From Pseudolysinimonas_A sp041984585 (GTDB taxonomy: Bacteria > Actinomycetota > Actinomycetes > Actinomycetales > Microbacteriaceae), in the NCBI GenBank assembly GCA_041984585.1, contig JBHIXX010000001.1:1-64000 (forward strand): a stretch of DNA of 64,000 bases, in the 5' to 3' direction. Each line of letters opens with the position of its first letter. Positions within the stretch are counted from its first letter, which is position 1. The translations under genes were made by a program, and so were the position numbers. Shown piece after piece: positions 31,673 to 39,751 of this stretch. Under the pieces are notes generated by a model. It saw only the letters and a list, made by a program, of their open reading frames with translations, was not told where the DNA came from and did no database searches.

Positions 31673-32352
31673 GCGGGCACCCCCTCGGCCGCGACCGCAT
31701 CCGGGGCGTGCAGCAGGCTCGGAGCGAGATGGGCCGCGAAATGCCGCTCGACGAGGGGCACGACGTCGGTCGGGGTGACCTCGCGGCCGAGCTCGCGGCT
31801 GACGCTCGTGACGCCGGCGTCGAACAGCCCGCAGGCGATGATCGACCGGTAGGGCTCGAACGAGTTGGAGCAGTTGAGGGCGAAGCCGTGCATGGTCGTG
31901 CCGTCGGCGACGCGCACCCCGATCGCGGCGATCTTGTCGCCGACAGGGCGCTTCTGGTCGACCAGCCAGACGCCGCTGCGGCCGTCGACCCGCACCCCCT
32001 CGATGCCGAGGTCGGCGAGCACGGCGATCAGCATCCCCTCGAGTCGTCGCACGTAGGCGACGACGTCGATCGGATCGGCGAGCCGGAGGATCGGGTAGCC
32101 CACGAGCTGCCCCGGACCGTGCCAGGTGATCTTGCCGCCGCGATCCACGTCGATGACGGGACTGCCGTCGGTCGGTCGCTCGTGCGGTTCGGTGCGCTTG
32201 CCCGCCGTGTACACGGACTCGTGCTCCAGAAGCAGGACGGTATCGGGCGCCCGGCCGCTCGCCACGTCGGCATGCAGGGCACGCTGACGCTCGAGGGCCG
32301 TCGAATACGACACGGAGTTGGCGCTTAGCCCCGCGTCGACATAGTCGACCAC
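31669..32352 (-). CDS. lipB: Octanoyl-ACP:protein octanoyltransferase
   Basis: A 227-residue enzyme that moves octanoate from acyl carrier protein to lipoyl domains. The acyl-site lysine is in GDKIAAIGVRV and the catalytic cysteine is in IIACGLFD; HESVYTAGKRT and GGKITWHGPGQLVGYP are family signatures. The start is a GTG that leaves only one base after a GGAGG but lies exactly six bases after TATGCT (32359-32364, minus strand), so leaderless initiation is the likely explanation. It overlaps lipA by four bases. Confidence 0.93.
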   Translation of the reverse strand: MVDYVDAGLSANSVSYSTALERQRALHADVASGRAPDTVLLLEHESVYTAGKRTEPHERPTDGSPVIDVDRGGKITWHGPGQLVGYPILRLADPIDVVAYVRRLEGMLIAVLADLGIEGVRVDGRSGVWLVDQKRPVGDKIAAIGVRVADGTTMHGFALNCSNSFEPYRSIIACGLFDAGVTSVSRELGREVTPTDVVPLVERHFAAHLAPSLLHAPDAVAAEGVPA

Positions 32353-32358
32353 GCCTCC

Positions 32359-32364
32359 AGCATA
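32359..32364 (-). promoter_or_regulatory. -10 element TATGCT, leaderless start of lipB
   Basis: TATGCT on the minus strand ends six bases before the lipB GTG. The geometry supports this GTG over alternatives, because the GGAGG that touches the start is too close to act as a ribosome binding site. Confidence 0.5.
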
Positions 32365-32493
32365 GGCGCGGCCCGGTGTCGGCACCCGCCGAGGGCCGGC
32401 CTCCTGTCCTCCCCAGCCCGCGCGGCGAGCGCTCCCACCCGGTCGGTGTGGTGGGGGCCGATCCCGACCTGCGGCCGGCGCAGCCTGGGCCGG

Positions 32494-34104
32494 ATGCTGC
32501 CCCCACCCGAGATCGCCGGATACCGCGTGCTGCGCCGCCTGCACCGGGGCGCGCGATCCGAGATCCTGCTCGCCCGAGACCCGGAGGGTGCCGAGCCGGT
32601 GGCGCTGAAGGTGTCGGCGCGCGGATCCCGGGTCGACGCCGAGATCGCGGCGCTCCACCGCGCGGCCGGGCAGCACGTGGTGCGGCTGCTCGACGTGCAC
32701 CTCGAGCGCGACACGGCGGTGCTCGTGCTCGAGCGGCTCGCCTCCGTCGCCGTCGGCGACCTGCTGCGGCGCGACCTCGAAGCGGGGGAGGTCGTGACCC
32801 TACTGGCGCCCGTGGCCCGCGAACTGCGGCGGCTGCACGACGGCGGCACCGCCCACGGAGCGCTCGGCGTCGACCACGTGGGGCTGCGCGAGGACGGCAC
32901 GCCGGTGCTGCTCGGCTTCGGCGCGGCGCGCGGGTTCGCCTCCGGACTGCCCGAGGTCGCGTTGGAGCGGGTCGACGCCGTGGTCGCCGACCGGGAGCGG
33001 ATGCGGGCGCTCGCCGGCGTGGTGCTCGGCCGCGTCGGCGGCGGACGGGAGGCGGCCGCGCGGCGGTTCGCGGAGCGCCTGGCGAGCGGCACGCACGAAG
33101 AGGTGCTCCCGCTGCTGAGCGAGGAGCTGTTCGACCTCGCCGGCCCGCGCCCGGTGCGGAGCGCGGTCGGGGACGAGTCACACGGGGTCGGGGAGGCGCC
33201 GACGGCGACTCCAGCGGCTGCAGCGAGCACGGGGCGCGTCGCGGAGACGACGGGGTGGACGGAGGCCGCGGTCGGGCTCACCGTCGACCCGGGCGCGTGG
33301 CAGGACCCGGGGGCGCTCATCCCGCGCGGTCGCGTCGGACCGGAGTCCGTCGTGGCGCGCATCGCTGCGTTCGTCGGGCGTCTCGGCGGGCGGGCGGAGT
33401 CGGCGAGCGGGGGATCCGCCGACGGCGTCTCCGAGGCGTCGCGCGGCATCCCGGCCGACAGCGTCCCCGCAACGCTCCGCGACCGGCCCGGGCTCGCGGC
33501 CCTGCGCGAGCGTTGGCGGGGCTGGACCGCCGGACGCCGGCGGCTCGTGCTCGTGGCCGCCGTCGGCGGAGCGGTTCTGCTGGGCGGGCTGCTGCTCGTG
33601 CCCGCCACGCCGGCTGAGACGACCGCTCTGGGCCCTCCCGACGTCTCCTCGTCCGCGACGCCCGCCGTGCCCGCGACGGCCGGCGACGCGGGGCTCGAGC
33701 AGGACGACACCGGCTCCCCGGGCTCGGTGGGCGCGGAGGTCGTCGGCGCGGGCGACGCCGTGACCGGAGACGACCCGCTGGCGGCCGCCGCGCTTTTGCT
33801 CGCCGCGCGACGCGACTGCATCCGCGACCTGTCCGCGGTCTGCCTCGCCGACGTCGATCAGGTGGGCGAAGCCGCGATGCGCGACGACCTGGCCGTGCTC
33901 GAGGCGGCGCGCGCGGGGGAGCCGGTACGGCTCGACGCGCCGCCGGTCGAGCGGCTGGTGCTCACCGAGCGACTGGGCGGCTCGGCGCTGATCCACCTTC
34001 CGGAGGGATCATCGCCGTCGTCGGTGCTCCTGCTGGACACCCCGGACGGATGGCGCATCCGCGCCTACCTGGGCGCCCCCGCGATCGGGGACGCCCAGGG
34101 CTGA
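32494..34104 (+). CDS. Membrane-anchored protein pseudokinase
   Basis: A 536-residue protein with a Ser/Thr-kinase-like domain at residues about 6-210, a variable linker, one membrane segment (LVLVAAVGGAVLLGGLLLV, near 350-370) and an extracellular domain of about 160 residues with a cysteine pair (RRDCIRDLSAVCLADV). The ATP-lysine region VALKVSARG is kept. The catalytic loop HRDxKxxN is replaced by HGALGVDHVGL and the DFG motif by LGFGAARG, so phosphotransfer is very unlikely. The glycine-rich loop is also poor (RLHRGARSEI). It is divergent from lipB. A role as a membrane sensor or scaffold is an inference. Confidence 0.75.
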   Translation: MLPPPEIAGYRVLRRLHRGARSEILLARDPEGAEPVALKVSARGSRVDAEIAALHRAAGQHVVRLLDVHLERDTAVLVLERLASVAVGDLLRRDLEAGEVVTLLAPVARELRRLHDGGTAHGALGVDHVGLREDGTPVLLGFGAARGFASGLPEVALERVDAVVADRERMRALAGVVLGRVGGGREAAARRFAERLASGTHEEVLPLLSEELFDLAGPRPVRSAVGDESHGVGEAPTATPAAAASTGRVAETTGWTEAAVGLTVDPGAWQDPGALIPRGRVGPESVVARIAAFVGRLGGRAESASGGSADGVSEASRGIPADSVPATLRDRPGLAALRERWRGWTAGRRRLVLVAAVGGAVLLGGLLLVPATPAETTALGPPDVSSSATPAVPATAGDAGLEQDDTGSPGSVGAEVVGAGDAVTGDDPLAAAALLLAARRDCIRDLSAVCLADVDQVGEAAMRDDLAVLEAARAGEPVRLDAPPVERLVLTERLGGSALIHLPEGSSPSSVLLLDTPDGWRIRAYLGAPAIGDAQG

Positions 34105-34114
34105 GCGTCGGAGA

Positions 34115-35575
34115 TCAGATGCCGAGCGCGTCGGCGAAGTCGCCGCTCTCGAGCCGGTTCTTGATCGCGGTGAGGAAGCGCGCCGCGTCCGCCCCGTCGA
34201 TGATCCGGTGGTCGTAGGAGAGCGCCAGGTAGACCGTCGAGCGGATGGCGATCGCGTCGAGACCGTTGTCGGAGACGACGACCGGCTTCTTCGTCACGAT
34301 GCCCGTGCCGAGGATCGCCGACTGCGGCAGGAACACGATCGGGGTGTCGAACAGCGCACCGCGCGATCCGGTGTTGGTGACCGTGAACGTTCCGCCGGCG
34401 AGCTCGTCGGGCGTCAGCTTGTTGCTGCGCGTGCGCTCGGCGAGATCCGAGATCTGGCCGGCGAGCCCGGCGATGTCGAGGTCGCCCGCATCGCGCACCA
34501 CCGGGGTGAGCAGGCCGCGCTCGGTGTCCACCGCGATCGAGATGTTCTCCTGCTCCGGGTAGACGATGTTGTCGCCGTCGACGGTCGCGTTGATGATCGG
34601 GTACGCCTTGAGCGCCTCGGCCGCGGCCAGCACGAAGAACGGCAGGAAGGTGAGCTTCTCGCCGGTCTTGGCCTGGAACGCCGCCTTCACCTCGTTGCGC
34701 AGCGCCGCCACACGGGTGACGTCGACCTCCACGACGGTGGTGAGCTGGGCGAGGGTCTGCATCGAGACCACCGCGCGCTCGGCGACCACCTTGCGCAGCC
34801 GCGACATCGGCGCGGTGGTGCCGCGCAGCGGCGAGACCTCGAGCTTCGGCGCGGGCGTGACGGCGCCGCCGCCCGCAGGGGCCGAACCGGTCGCCGCGGC
34901 CAGCACATCCTGCTTGCGGATGCGTCCGCCGACACCGGAGCCGGTGACGGTCGACAGGTCGATGCCCTTCTCGTTCGCGAGCTTGCGCACGATCGGGGTG
35001 ACGTAGCCGGAGTGCGCCGTGGTCGCGGCGGCGGCCGGAGCCGCGGTCGGCTGGGGTGCCGGAGCGGCGGCGGGGGCCGGGGCGGGAGCAGCGGCAGGCG
35101 CCGGGGCGGGCTCGGGTGCCGGTGCGGGCGCGGGAGCCGGTGCCGGAGCGGGCTCAGGAGCCGGAGCGGGCTCAGGAGCCGGCGCGGGCTCGGGCGCGGG
35201 TGCCGGAGCGGGCTCGGGAGCCGGCGCGGGCGCGGCCGGAGCGGGCTCGGGGGCCGGCGCAGGGGCAGGCTCGGGAGCCGGGGCGGCCTCGGCAGGCTGC
35301 TCGGCGGCGGGCTCCGTGGGGGCCTCGGCCGCCCCGGAGCCGTCGCCGATCTTCACCAGCGCCGCGCCGACCTCCACCGTCTCGTCCTCGGCCACGAGGA
35401 TCTCCTCGATGACGCCGGCGACGGGGGACGGGATCTCGGTGTCGACCTTGTCGGTCGAGACCTCGAGCAGCGGCTCGTCGACCTCGACACGGTCACCCAC
35501 CTTCTTGAGCCAGCGGGTGACGGTGCCTTCCGTGACGCTCTCGCCCAACGCGGGGAGGGTGACGGACTCGCTCAT
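34115..35575 (-). CDS. sucB: Dihydrolipoamide acyltransferase (E2) of a 2-oxoacid dehydrogenase
   Basis: A 486-residue E2 subunit. It has one lipoyl domain at residues 1-80 (lipoylated lysine in STDKVDTEIPSPVAG), then a linker of over 100 residues made almost only of Ala, Pro and Glu. A peripheral-subunit-binding domain (YVTPIVRKLANEKGIDLSTV) and the catalytic domain ending LSYDHRIIDGADAARFL, with the active His and Asp, follow. The M. tuberculosis counterpart at this locus (DlaT) serves pyruvate dehydrogenase and peroxynitrite reductase, so the exact 2-oxoacid is uncertain. The lpd gene lies 55 bases upstream, and the lipoylation genes are nearby. Confidence 0.88.
   Translation of the reverse strand: MSESVTLPALGESVTEGTVTRWLKKVGDRVEVDEPLLEVSTDKVDTEIPSPVAGVIEEILVAEDETVEVGAALVKIGDGSGAAEAPTEPAAEQPAEAAPAPEPAPAPAPEPAPAAPAPAPEPAPAPAPEPAPAPEPAPAPEPAPAPAPAPAPAPEPAPAPAAAPAPAPAAAPAPQPTAAPAAAATTAHSGYVTPIVRKLANEKGIDLSTVTGSGVGGRIRKQDVLAAATGSAPAGGGAVTPAPKLEVSPLRGTTAPMSRLRKVVAERAVVSMQTLAQLTTVVEVDVTRVAALRNEVKAAFQAKTGEKLTFLPFFVLAAAEALKAYPIINATVDGDNIVYPEQENISIAVDTERGLLTPVVRDAGDLDIAGLAGQISDLAERTRSNKLTPDELAGGTFTVTNTGSRGALFDTPIVFLPQSAILGTGIVTKKPVVVSDNGLDAIAIRSTVYLALSYDHRIIDGADAARFLTAIKNRLESGDFADALGI
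35019..35330. repeat. Ala-Pro-Glu codon repeat in the E2 linker
   Basis: An irregular run of GCC/GGC/CCG-type codons encoding repeated EPAPAP units within the E2 gene. It is a coding low-complexity tract prone to length change, not an intergenic repeat array. Confidence 0.85.
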
Positions 35576-35630
35576 CTCGGGGTGCTCCTTCGAAGCCGGT
35601 AGTGGATCAAGCTTAGGCCGGGCGGCCGGA

Positions 35631-37004
35631 TCAGATGGCGTGCAGCGGCTTGCCCGCGATGGCCAGGAAGGCCTCGCCGAGCGCCTCGTTCTGCGTCGGG
35701 TGCGCGTGGATGAACGGCGCGATGTCCTCGGGGAACGCGTCCCAGTTGACCGCGAGCTGCGCCTCGCCGATCAGCTCGCCCACGCGGGCGCCGATCATGT
35801 GCACGCCGAGCACGGCGCCCTCCTTCTCGCGGACGACCTTGATCGACCCCGAGGTGCCGAGGATGTGGCTCTTGCCGTTGCCGGCGAGGTTGAACTCGTA
35901 GCTGGCGACCTTGTCGGCGCCGTACTTCTCGACGGCCTTCGCCTCGGAGAGGCCGATCGAGGCGACCTCGGGGTCGGAGTAGGTGACCTTCGGGATGTTG
36001 ACGTCCTCGACCACGACCGGGTTGAGCCCCGCGATCTCCTCCGCCACGAAGATGCCGTGCTGGAACCCGCGGTGCGCGAGCTGCAGGCCGGGCACGATGT
36101 CGCCGACCGCCCAGACGCCGGGCACGTTGGTGCGCAGACGCTCGTCGGTGAGCACGAAGCCGCGGTCCATCGCGACCCCGACCTCCTCGAAGCCGAGGTT
36201 GTGCGTCGCGGGGCCGCGGCCCACGGCGACCAGCAGGATCTCGGCCTCGACGGTCTCGCCGTTCTCGAGCGAGACCACGACGCCCTGGTCGTTCTGGGTG
36301 ACGCCGGAGAAGCGCACGCCGGTCTTGAACTCGATGCCGCGCTTGCGGTACGCGCGCTCGAACTGCTTGGAGATCGACTCGTCCTCGTTGGCCACGAGGT
36401 GCGGCAGCGCCTCGATGATCGTGACCTCGGCGCCGAACGAGCGCCAGACGGAGGCGAACTCGACGCCGATCACGCCGCCGCCGAGCACGGCGACCTTCTT
36501 GGGCACGAACTGGAGGGCGAGCGCCTGCTCGGAGGTGAGCACACGGCCGCCGATGTCGAGACCCGGGAGGCTGCGCGAATACGAGCCGGTGGCGAGCACC
36601 ACGTTCTTGCCGGTGACGGTCGTGTCGCCCACCTGCACCGTGGTCGGCGACGTCAGGCGACCCTCGCCCTCGATGGTGGTGATGCCGCGCGCCTTGATCA
36701 GGCCCTGCAGACCCTTCCACTTGGAGGAGACGACCTCCTCGCGGTAGGCCGTCACGGCAGCGATGTCGACGCCGCCGAACTGTGCCTGCACCCCGTACTT
36801 CTCCGACTCGCGGGTCACATCCGCGACCTCACCGGCGTGCAGGAGCGCCTTGGTGGGGATGCAGCCGACGTGCAGACACGTGCCGCCGACCTTGCCCTTC
36901 TCGATCAGTCCCACGCTCATTCCGAGCTGGGTGGCGCGCAGGGCGGCGGCGTAGCCACCACTCCCGGCTCCGAGGACGACAAGGTCGAAGTTCTGCTCGG
37001 TCAC
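35631..37004 (-). CDS. lpdA: Dihydrolipoyl dehydrogenase (E3)
   Basis: A 457-residue FAD enzyme that reoxidises dihydrolipoamide on E2 using NAD+. The N-terminal FAD fingerprint VVLGAGSGGYAAALRA is followed by the redox disulfide GGTCLHVGCIPTK. The NAD fingerprint is VAVLGGGVIGVEFASVW, and the C-terminal catalytic dyad is in HAHPTQNE. The GTG start has AGGAG 8 bases upstream, which removes 30 codons from the longest open frame. It is upstream of and co-directional with the E2 gene, forming an lpd-sucB unit. Confidence 0.94.
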   Translation of the reverse strand: MTEQNFDLVVLGAGSGGYAAALRATQLGMSVGLIEKGKVGGTCLHVGCIPTKALLHAGEVADVTRESEKYGVQAQFGGVDIAAVTAYREEVVSSKWKGLQGLIKARGITTIEGEGRLTSPTTVQVGDTTVTGKNVVLATGSYSRSLPGLDIGGRVLTSEQALALQFVPKKVAVLGGGVIGVEFASVWRSFGAEVTIIEALPHLVANEDESISKQFERAYRKRGIEFKTGVRFSGVTQNDQGVVVSLENGETVEAEILLVAVGRGPATHNLGFEEVGVAMDRGFVLTDERLRTNVPGVWAVGDIVPGLQLAHRGFQHGIFVAEEIAGLNPVVVEDVNIPKVTYSDPEVASIGLSEAKAVEKYGADKVASYEFNLAGNGKSHILGTSGSIKVVREKEGAVLGVHMIGARVGELIGEAQLAVNWDAFPEDIAPFIHAHPTQNEALGEAFLAIAGKPLHAI

Positions 37005-37103
37005 CCGGCGACTCCTTCTAAGGTCTTCAGGTTGTCGAGGCCGCGCTCGGGGGTGGCGTGGCGGCCCAGGGAAGCGGGGGGTTCCCCGCCGCACTCGACC
37101 CTA

Positions 37104-38615
37104 CTACTCGGAGGCGGACCCGTCCGGCCCCGCGGCGAGGCTCTCGGCGAACGCGATGAGGCTGCGCACGGTGGCTCCCGTGGTGCCCTTGCCGATCGGC
37201 CCGAACGGCGATCCGGTGTTGTTCGCGACGCCGGCGATGTCGAGGTGGGCCCACGGGATCTGCGGGGCGTCGGGGGCGTCCCCGCGTCGACCGATGAAGG
37301 TCTTGAGGAAGTGCGCGGCGACGATCATCCCACCGGTCGGCTGACCGGGTCGCGCGTTGGCGATGTCGGCGACGTCGCTGTCGAGCACGGCGCGCATCTC
37401 GGCCGGCATCGGCATGTGCCACATCTGCTCGCCGGTCCCCGCCGTGGCGTCGACGAGGCGCCGGCACAGGTCCGGGTCTCCGAGTACCGGCGCGACCCGC
37501 TCGCCGAGCGCGGCGCGCGCCGCGCCGGTGAGCGTGGCGACGTCGATGATGACGTCGGGCTGCTCGGCGCTGGCGTCGACCAGCCCGTCGGCGAGCACGA
37601 GGCGGCCCTCGGCATCCGTGTTCAGCACCTCGACGGTGGAGCCCCCGCGCATGCGCAGGACGTCGTTCGGGCGCATCGCCGATCCGGAGGGCAGGTTCTC
37701 GGCGATGCACATCCGCGCGGTCACCTGTACGGGCAGACCGAGCCGGGCGATCGCCACCAGGACGGCGAGCACGGTGACCGAGCCGGTCATGTCGTACTTC
37801 ATGCCGACCATGCCCGACGGCGGCTTCAGCGACAGGCCGCCGGAGTCGAAGGTGATGCCCTTGCCGACGAGGGAGAGGTGCGCGGTGGCGCCCTCCGGCG
37901 CGTAGCGCAGCACGACGAGTCGGGGCGGACGCGTCGACCCGGCGCCGACGCCGAGGATGCCGCCGTAGCCGCCCTCGGCGAGGGCCTCCTCGTCGAGCAC
38001 CTCGACCTCGATCGGCAGACCCGCGGCGTGATCCACGGCGGCGGCGGCCAGGGTCTCCGGGTAGAGGTCGGACGGCGGCGTGTTCACCAGGTCGCGCACC
38101 GCGTGCATGGCCTCGACCACGGCGCGGGCGCGGGTGAGGGCGGCATCCGCGTCGGTGTCGACGTGCACGGTGATGTGGTCGGCGGCGGTCTTGGTGGTGC
38201 CGAGCGTGGTGACCCGGTAGCCGGTGTACGAGTAGGCGCCGATGCCGGCCCCCTCGAGCACGGCGCCGATCTCGGCCGGGGTGCTCGCCGGCAGCGCGAT
38301 CGCGAGGCGGTCGACGCCGGTCAGCTTGCGCGTGGCGCTGCCCGCGGCGGCGCGCAGCGCGTCGGCGTCGGGGTCGGCACCCAGGCCGACGAGCGCGATG
38401 CCGGCGGAGCCGCCCGCCACCGGCGGCACGCGGTGCAGCTCCTCGAGCGCCCCGGTCGCGCCGAGAGCGGGCAGCGCGCCCGCGAGGTCCGCGAAGGCGG
38501 GGTCGTCGGTCGCCAGCTCCGGCCCGTCAGCGCCCTTGCGGATGCCGAGCAGCAGCACCTCCGCGGTCGTGGTGAGGGGGGATGCGGTGCTCAGTTCGAG
38601 CGCGGGAGCGGCCAT
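37104..38615 (-). CDS. pepA: Leucyl aminopeptidase (M17)
   Basis: A 503-residue dimetal aminopeptidase, hexameric in the family. The catalytic C-terminal domain shows VGKGITFDSGGLSLKP (metal and catalytic lysine), MKYDMTGSV and the signature NTDAEGRLVLADGL with the metal-binding Asp and Glu and the catalytic Arg. The N-terminal macro-like domain is divergent. The start at 38615 (MAAPALELS) is chosen because the longer frame begins with a poor arginine- and glycine-rich segment. M. tuberculosis pepB lies near the same cluster. About 95 bases separate it from lpd. Confidence 0.93.
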   Translation of the reverse strand: MAAPALELSTASPLTTTAEVLLLGIRKGADGPELATDDPAFADLAGALPALGATGALEELHRVPPVAGGSAGIALVGLGADPDADALRAAAGSATRKLTGVDRLAIALPASTPAEIGAVLEGAGIGAYSYTGYRVTTLGTTKTAADHITVHVDTDADAALTRARAVVEAMHAVRDLVNTPPSDLYPETLAAAAVDHAAGLPIEVEVLDEEALAEGGYGGILGVGAGSTRPPRLVVLRYAPEGATAHLSLVGKGITFDSGGLSLKPPSGMVGMKYDMTGSVTVLAVLVAIARLGLPVQVTARMCIAENLPSGSAMRPNDVLRMRGGSTVEVLNTDAEGRLVLADGLVDASAEQPDVIIDVATLTGAARAALGERVAPVLGDPDLCRRLVDATAGTGEQMWHMPMPAEMRAVLDSDVADIANARPGQPTGGMIVAAHFLKTFIGRRGDAPDAPQIPWAHLDIAGVANNTGSPFGPIGKGTTGATVRSLIAFAESLAAGPDGSASE

Positions 38616-38740
38616 CGGGCCATCGTATCCGCGGGTCGAGGGGCATCCCGCCGGGCCGGCGGCGGCACCGGCGGCTCGTCGTTCGCTCACGGCGTGACCG
38701 CTCGGGCCCCGTGCTCCGTCGGCGGGGATCGAGCGCCGAA

Positions 38741-38746
38741 TAAGCT
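38741..38746 (+). promoter_or_regulatory. -10 element TAAGCT, leaderless start of PAC2 gene
   Basis: TAAGCT ends exactly six bases before the ATG at 38753, with no ribosome binding site in between. The sequence upstream to the divergent pepA start (38615) shows no other feature. Confidence 0.55.
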
Positions 38747-38752
38747 CGGGAC

Positions 38753-39667
38753 ATGCGCGATCCGGGTGGTCTCTACGACCTGGCGACGGGGATCGTCCCG
38801 GTGCCGGGCGACCTGCATCTGGTCGCCGGGCTGACCGGGTTCGCCGACGCCGGATCGGCGGTCTCCCGCGTCGGCGACTACCTGCTCGAGACGCTCGACG
38901 CGACCGAGGTGGCCACGTTCGACACCGATGCGCTGCTCGACTACCGCGCGCGGCGCCCGACGATGCACTTCGACGAGGACCACCTCTCGGGCTATGAGCC
39001 GGCGAAGCTCTCGCTCTACCTGATGAGCGACGAGCTCGGTCAGCCCTTCCTGTTCCTCACCGGGTTCGAGCCCGACTTCCAATGGGAGCGGTTCACCGCC
39101 GCCGTCGTGCAGCTGGTGGAGCGCTACGGCGTGAAGGACACCACCTGGGTGCACTCCATCCCGATGCCGACGCCGCACACGCGGCCGATCGGGGTGACGG
39201 TGAGCGGCAACCGGCAGGACCTCATCGAGTCGATGTCGGTGTGGCGCCCGCGCACGCAGGTGCCGGCCAACGCGCTGCACCTGCTCGAGTACCGCCTGCA
39301 GGAGCTCGGTCACCCGACCGCCGGTTTCGTTCTGCTCATCCCGCACTACCTCGCCGACACGGAGTACCCGCAGGCGGCGGTGACGGCGCTGGAGAGCATC
39401 AGTGCGGCGACGGGGCTGATCTTCCCGACCGACCGTCTGCGTGAGGAGAACCGCGAGTTCGTCGCGAAGGTCGACGACCAGGTGAGCGGCAACCAGGAGC
39501 TGCAGCGACTCGTCGCGACGCTCGAGGAGCGCCACGACAGCTACATGGAGGACAACCCGCTGCCGTCGCCGCTGGTCGACGAGAGCGGCGAACTGCCGAC
39601 GGCCGACACCATCGCCGCCGAGCTCGAGCGGTTCCTCTCCCAGCGCCACGACCGCGACGGCGCCTGA
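38753..39667 (+). CDS. PAC2-family protein (proteasome-assembly-chaperone-like)
   Basis: A 304-residue PAC2-fold protein, related to archaeal and eukaryotic proteasome assembly chaperones and common in actinobacteria. LVAGLTGFADAGSAVSRVGDYLLE near the N-terminus (first 20: LVAGLTGFADAGSAVSRVGD) is the family core, with TFDTDALLDYRARRP and TWVHSIPMPTPHTRP downstream. The C-terminal 50 residues are a charged helical tail. The role in bacteria is unclear; whether this organism has a proteasome cannot be judged from the window. Its message is predicted to be leaderless. Confidence 0.82.
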   Translation: MRDPGGLYDLATGIVPVPGDLHLVAGLTGFADAGSAVSRVGDYLLETLDATEVATFDTDALLDYRARRPTMHFDEDHLSGYEPAKLSLYLMSDELGQPFLFLTGFEPDFQWERFTAAVVQLVERYGVKDTTWVHSIPMPTPHTRPIGVTVSGNRQDLIESMSVWRPRTQVPANALHLLEYRLQELGHPTAGFVLLIPHYLADTEYPQAAVTALESISAATGLIFPTDRLREENREFVAKVDDQVSGNQELQRLVATLEERHDSYMEDNPLPSPLVDESGELPTADTIAAELERFLSQRHDRDGA

Positions 39668-39715
39668 GGCCCGTCGACCGAGTCGCGGCCGGGTCCGGGG
39701 CGCCGGGCGGGGACG

Positions 39716-39721
39716 TAGCAT
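39716..39721 (+). promoter_or_regulatory. -10 element TAGCAT upstream of a seven-codon frame
   Basis: TAGCAT ends six bases before a GTG at 39728 that opens a seven-codon frame, not before the MFS start at 39748. The spacing matches the leaderless genes of this window. Confidence 0.4.
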
Positions 39722-39727
39722 TCTGCG

Positions 39728-39751
39728 GTGACCAGTCCGAGCGCCCGGTGA
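39728..39751 (+). CDS. Seven-residue leader peptide coupled to the MFS gene
   Basis: A tiny frame, GTG to TGA, encoding VTSPSAR. It lies six bases after a TAGCAT -10, so a leaderless ribosome would enter here. Its stop overlaps the MFS start codon as GTGA, the same coupling used by many gene pairs in this window. It could serve to load ribosomes onto the MFS gene. The alternative is a frameshift, with translation of the transporter starting at 39728. Confidence 0.35.
   Translation: MTSPSAR

Noticed and set aside
35019..35330. Repetitive DNA as a CRISPR or intergenic tandem array
   Set aside because: The repeat is in frame within the E2 gene and encodes the Ala-Pro-Glu linker; there are no spacers or constant repeat units.
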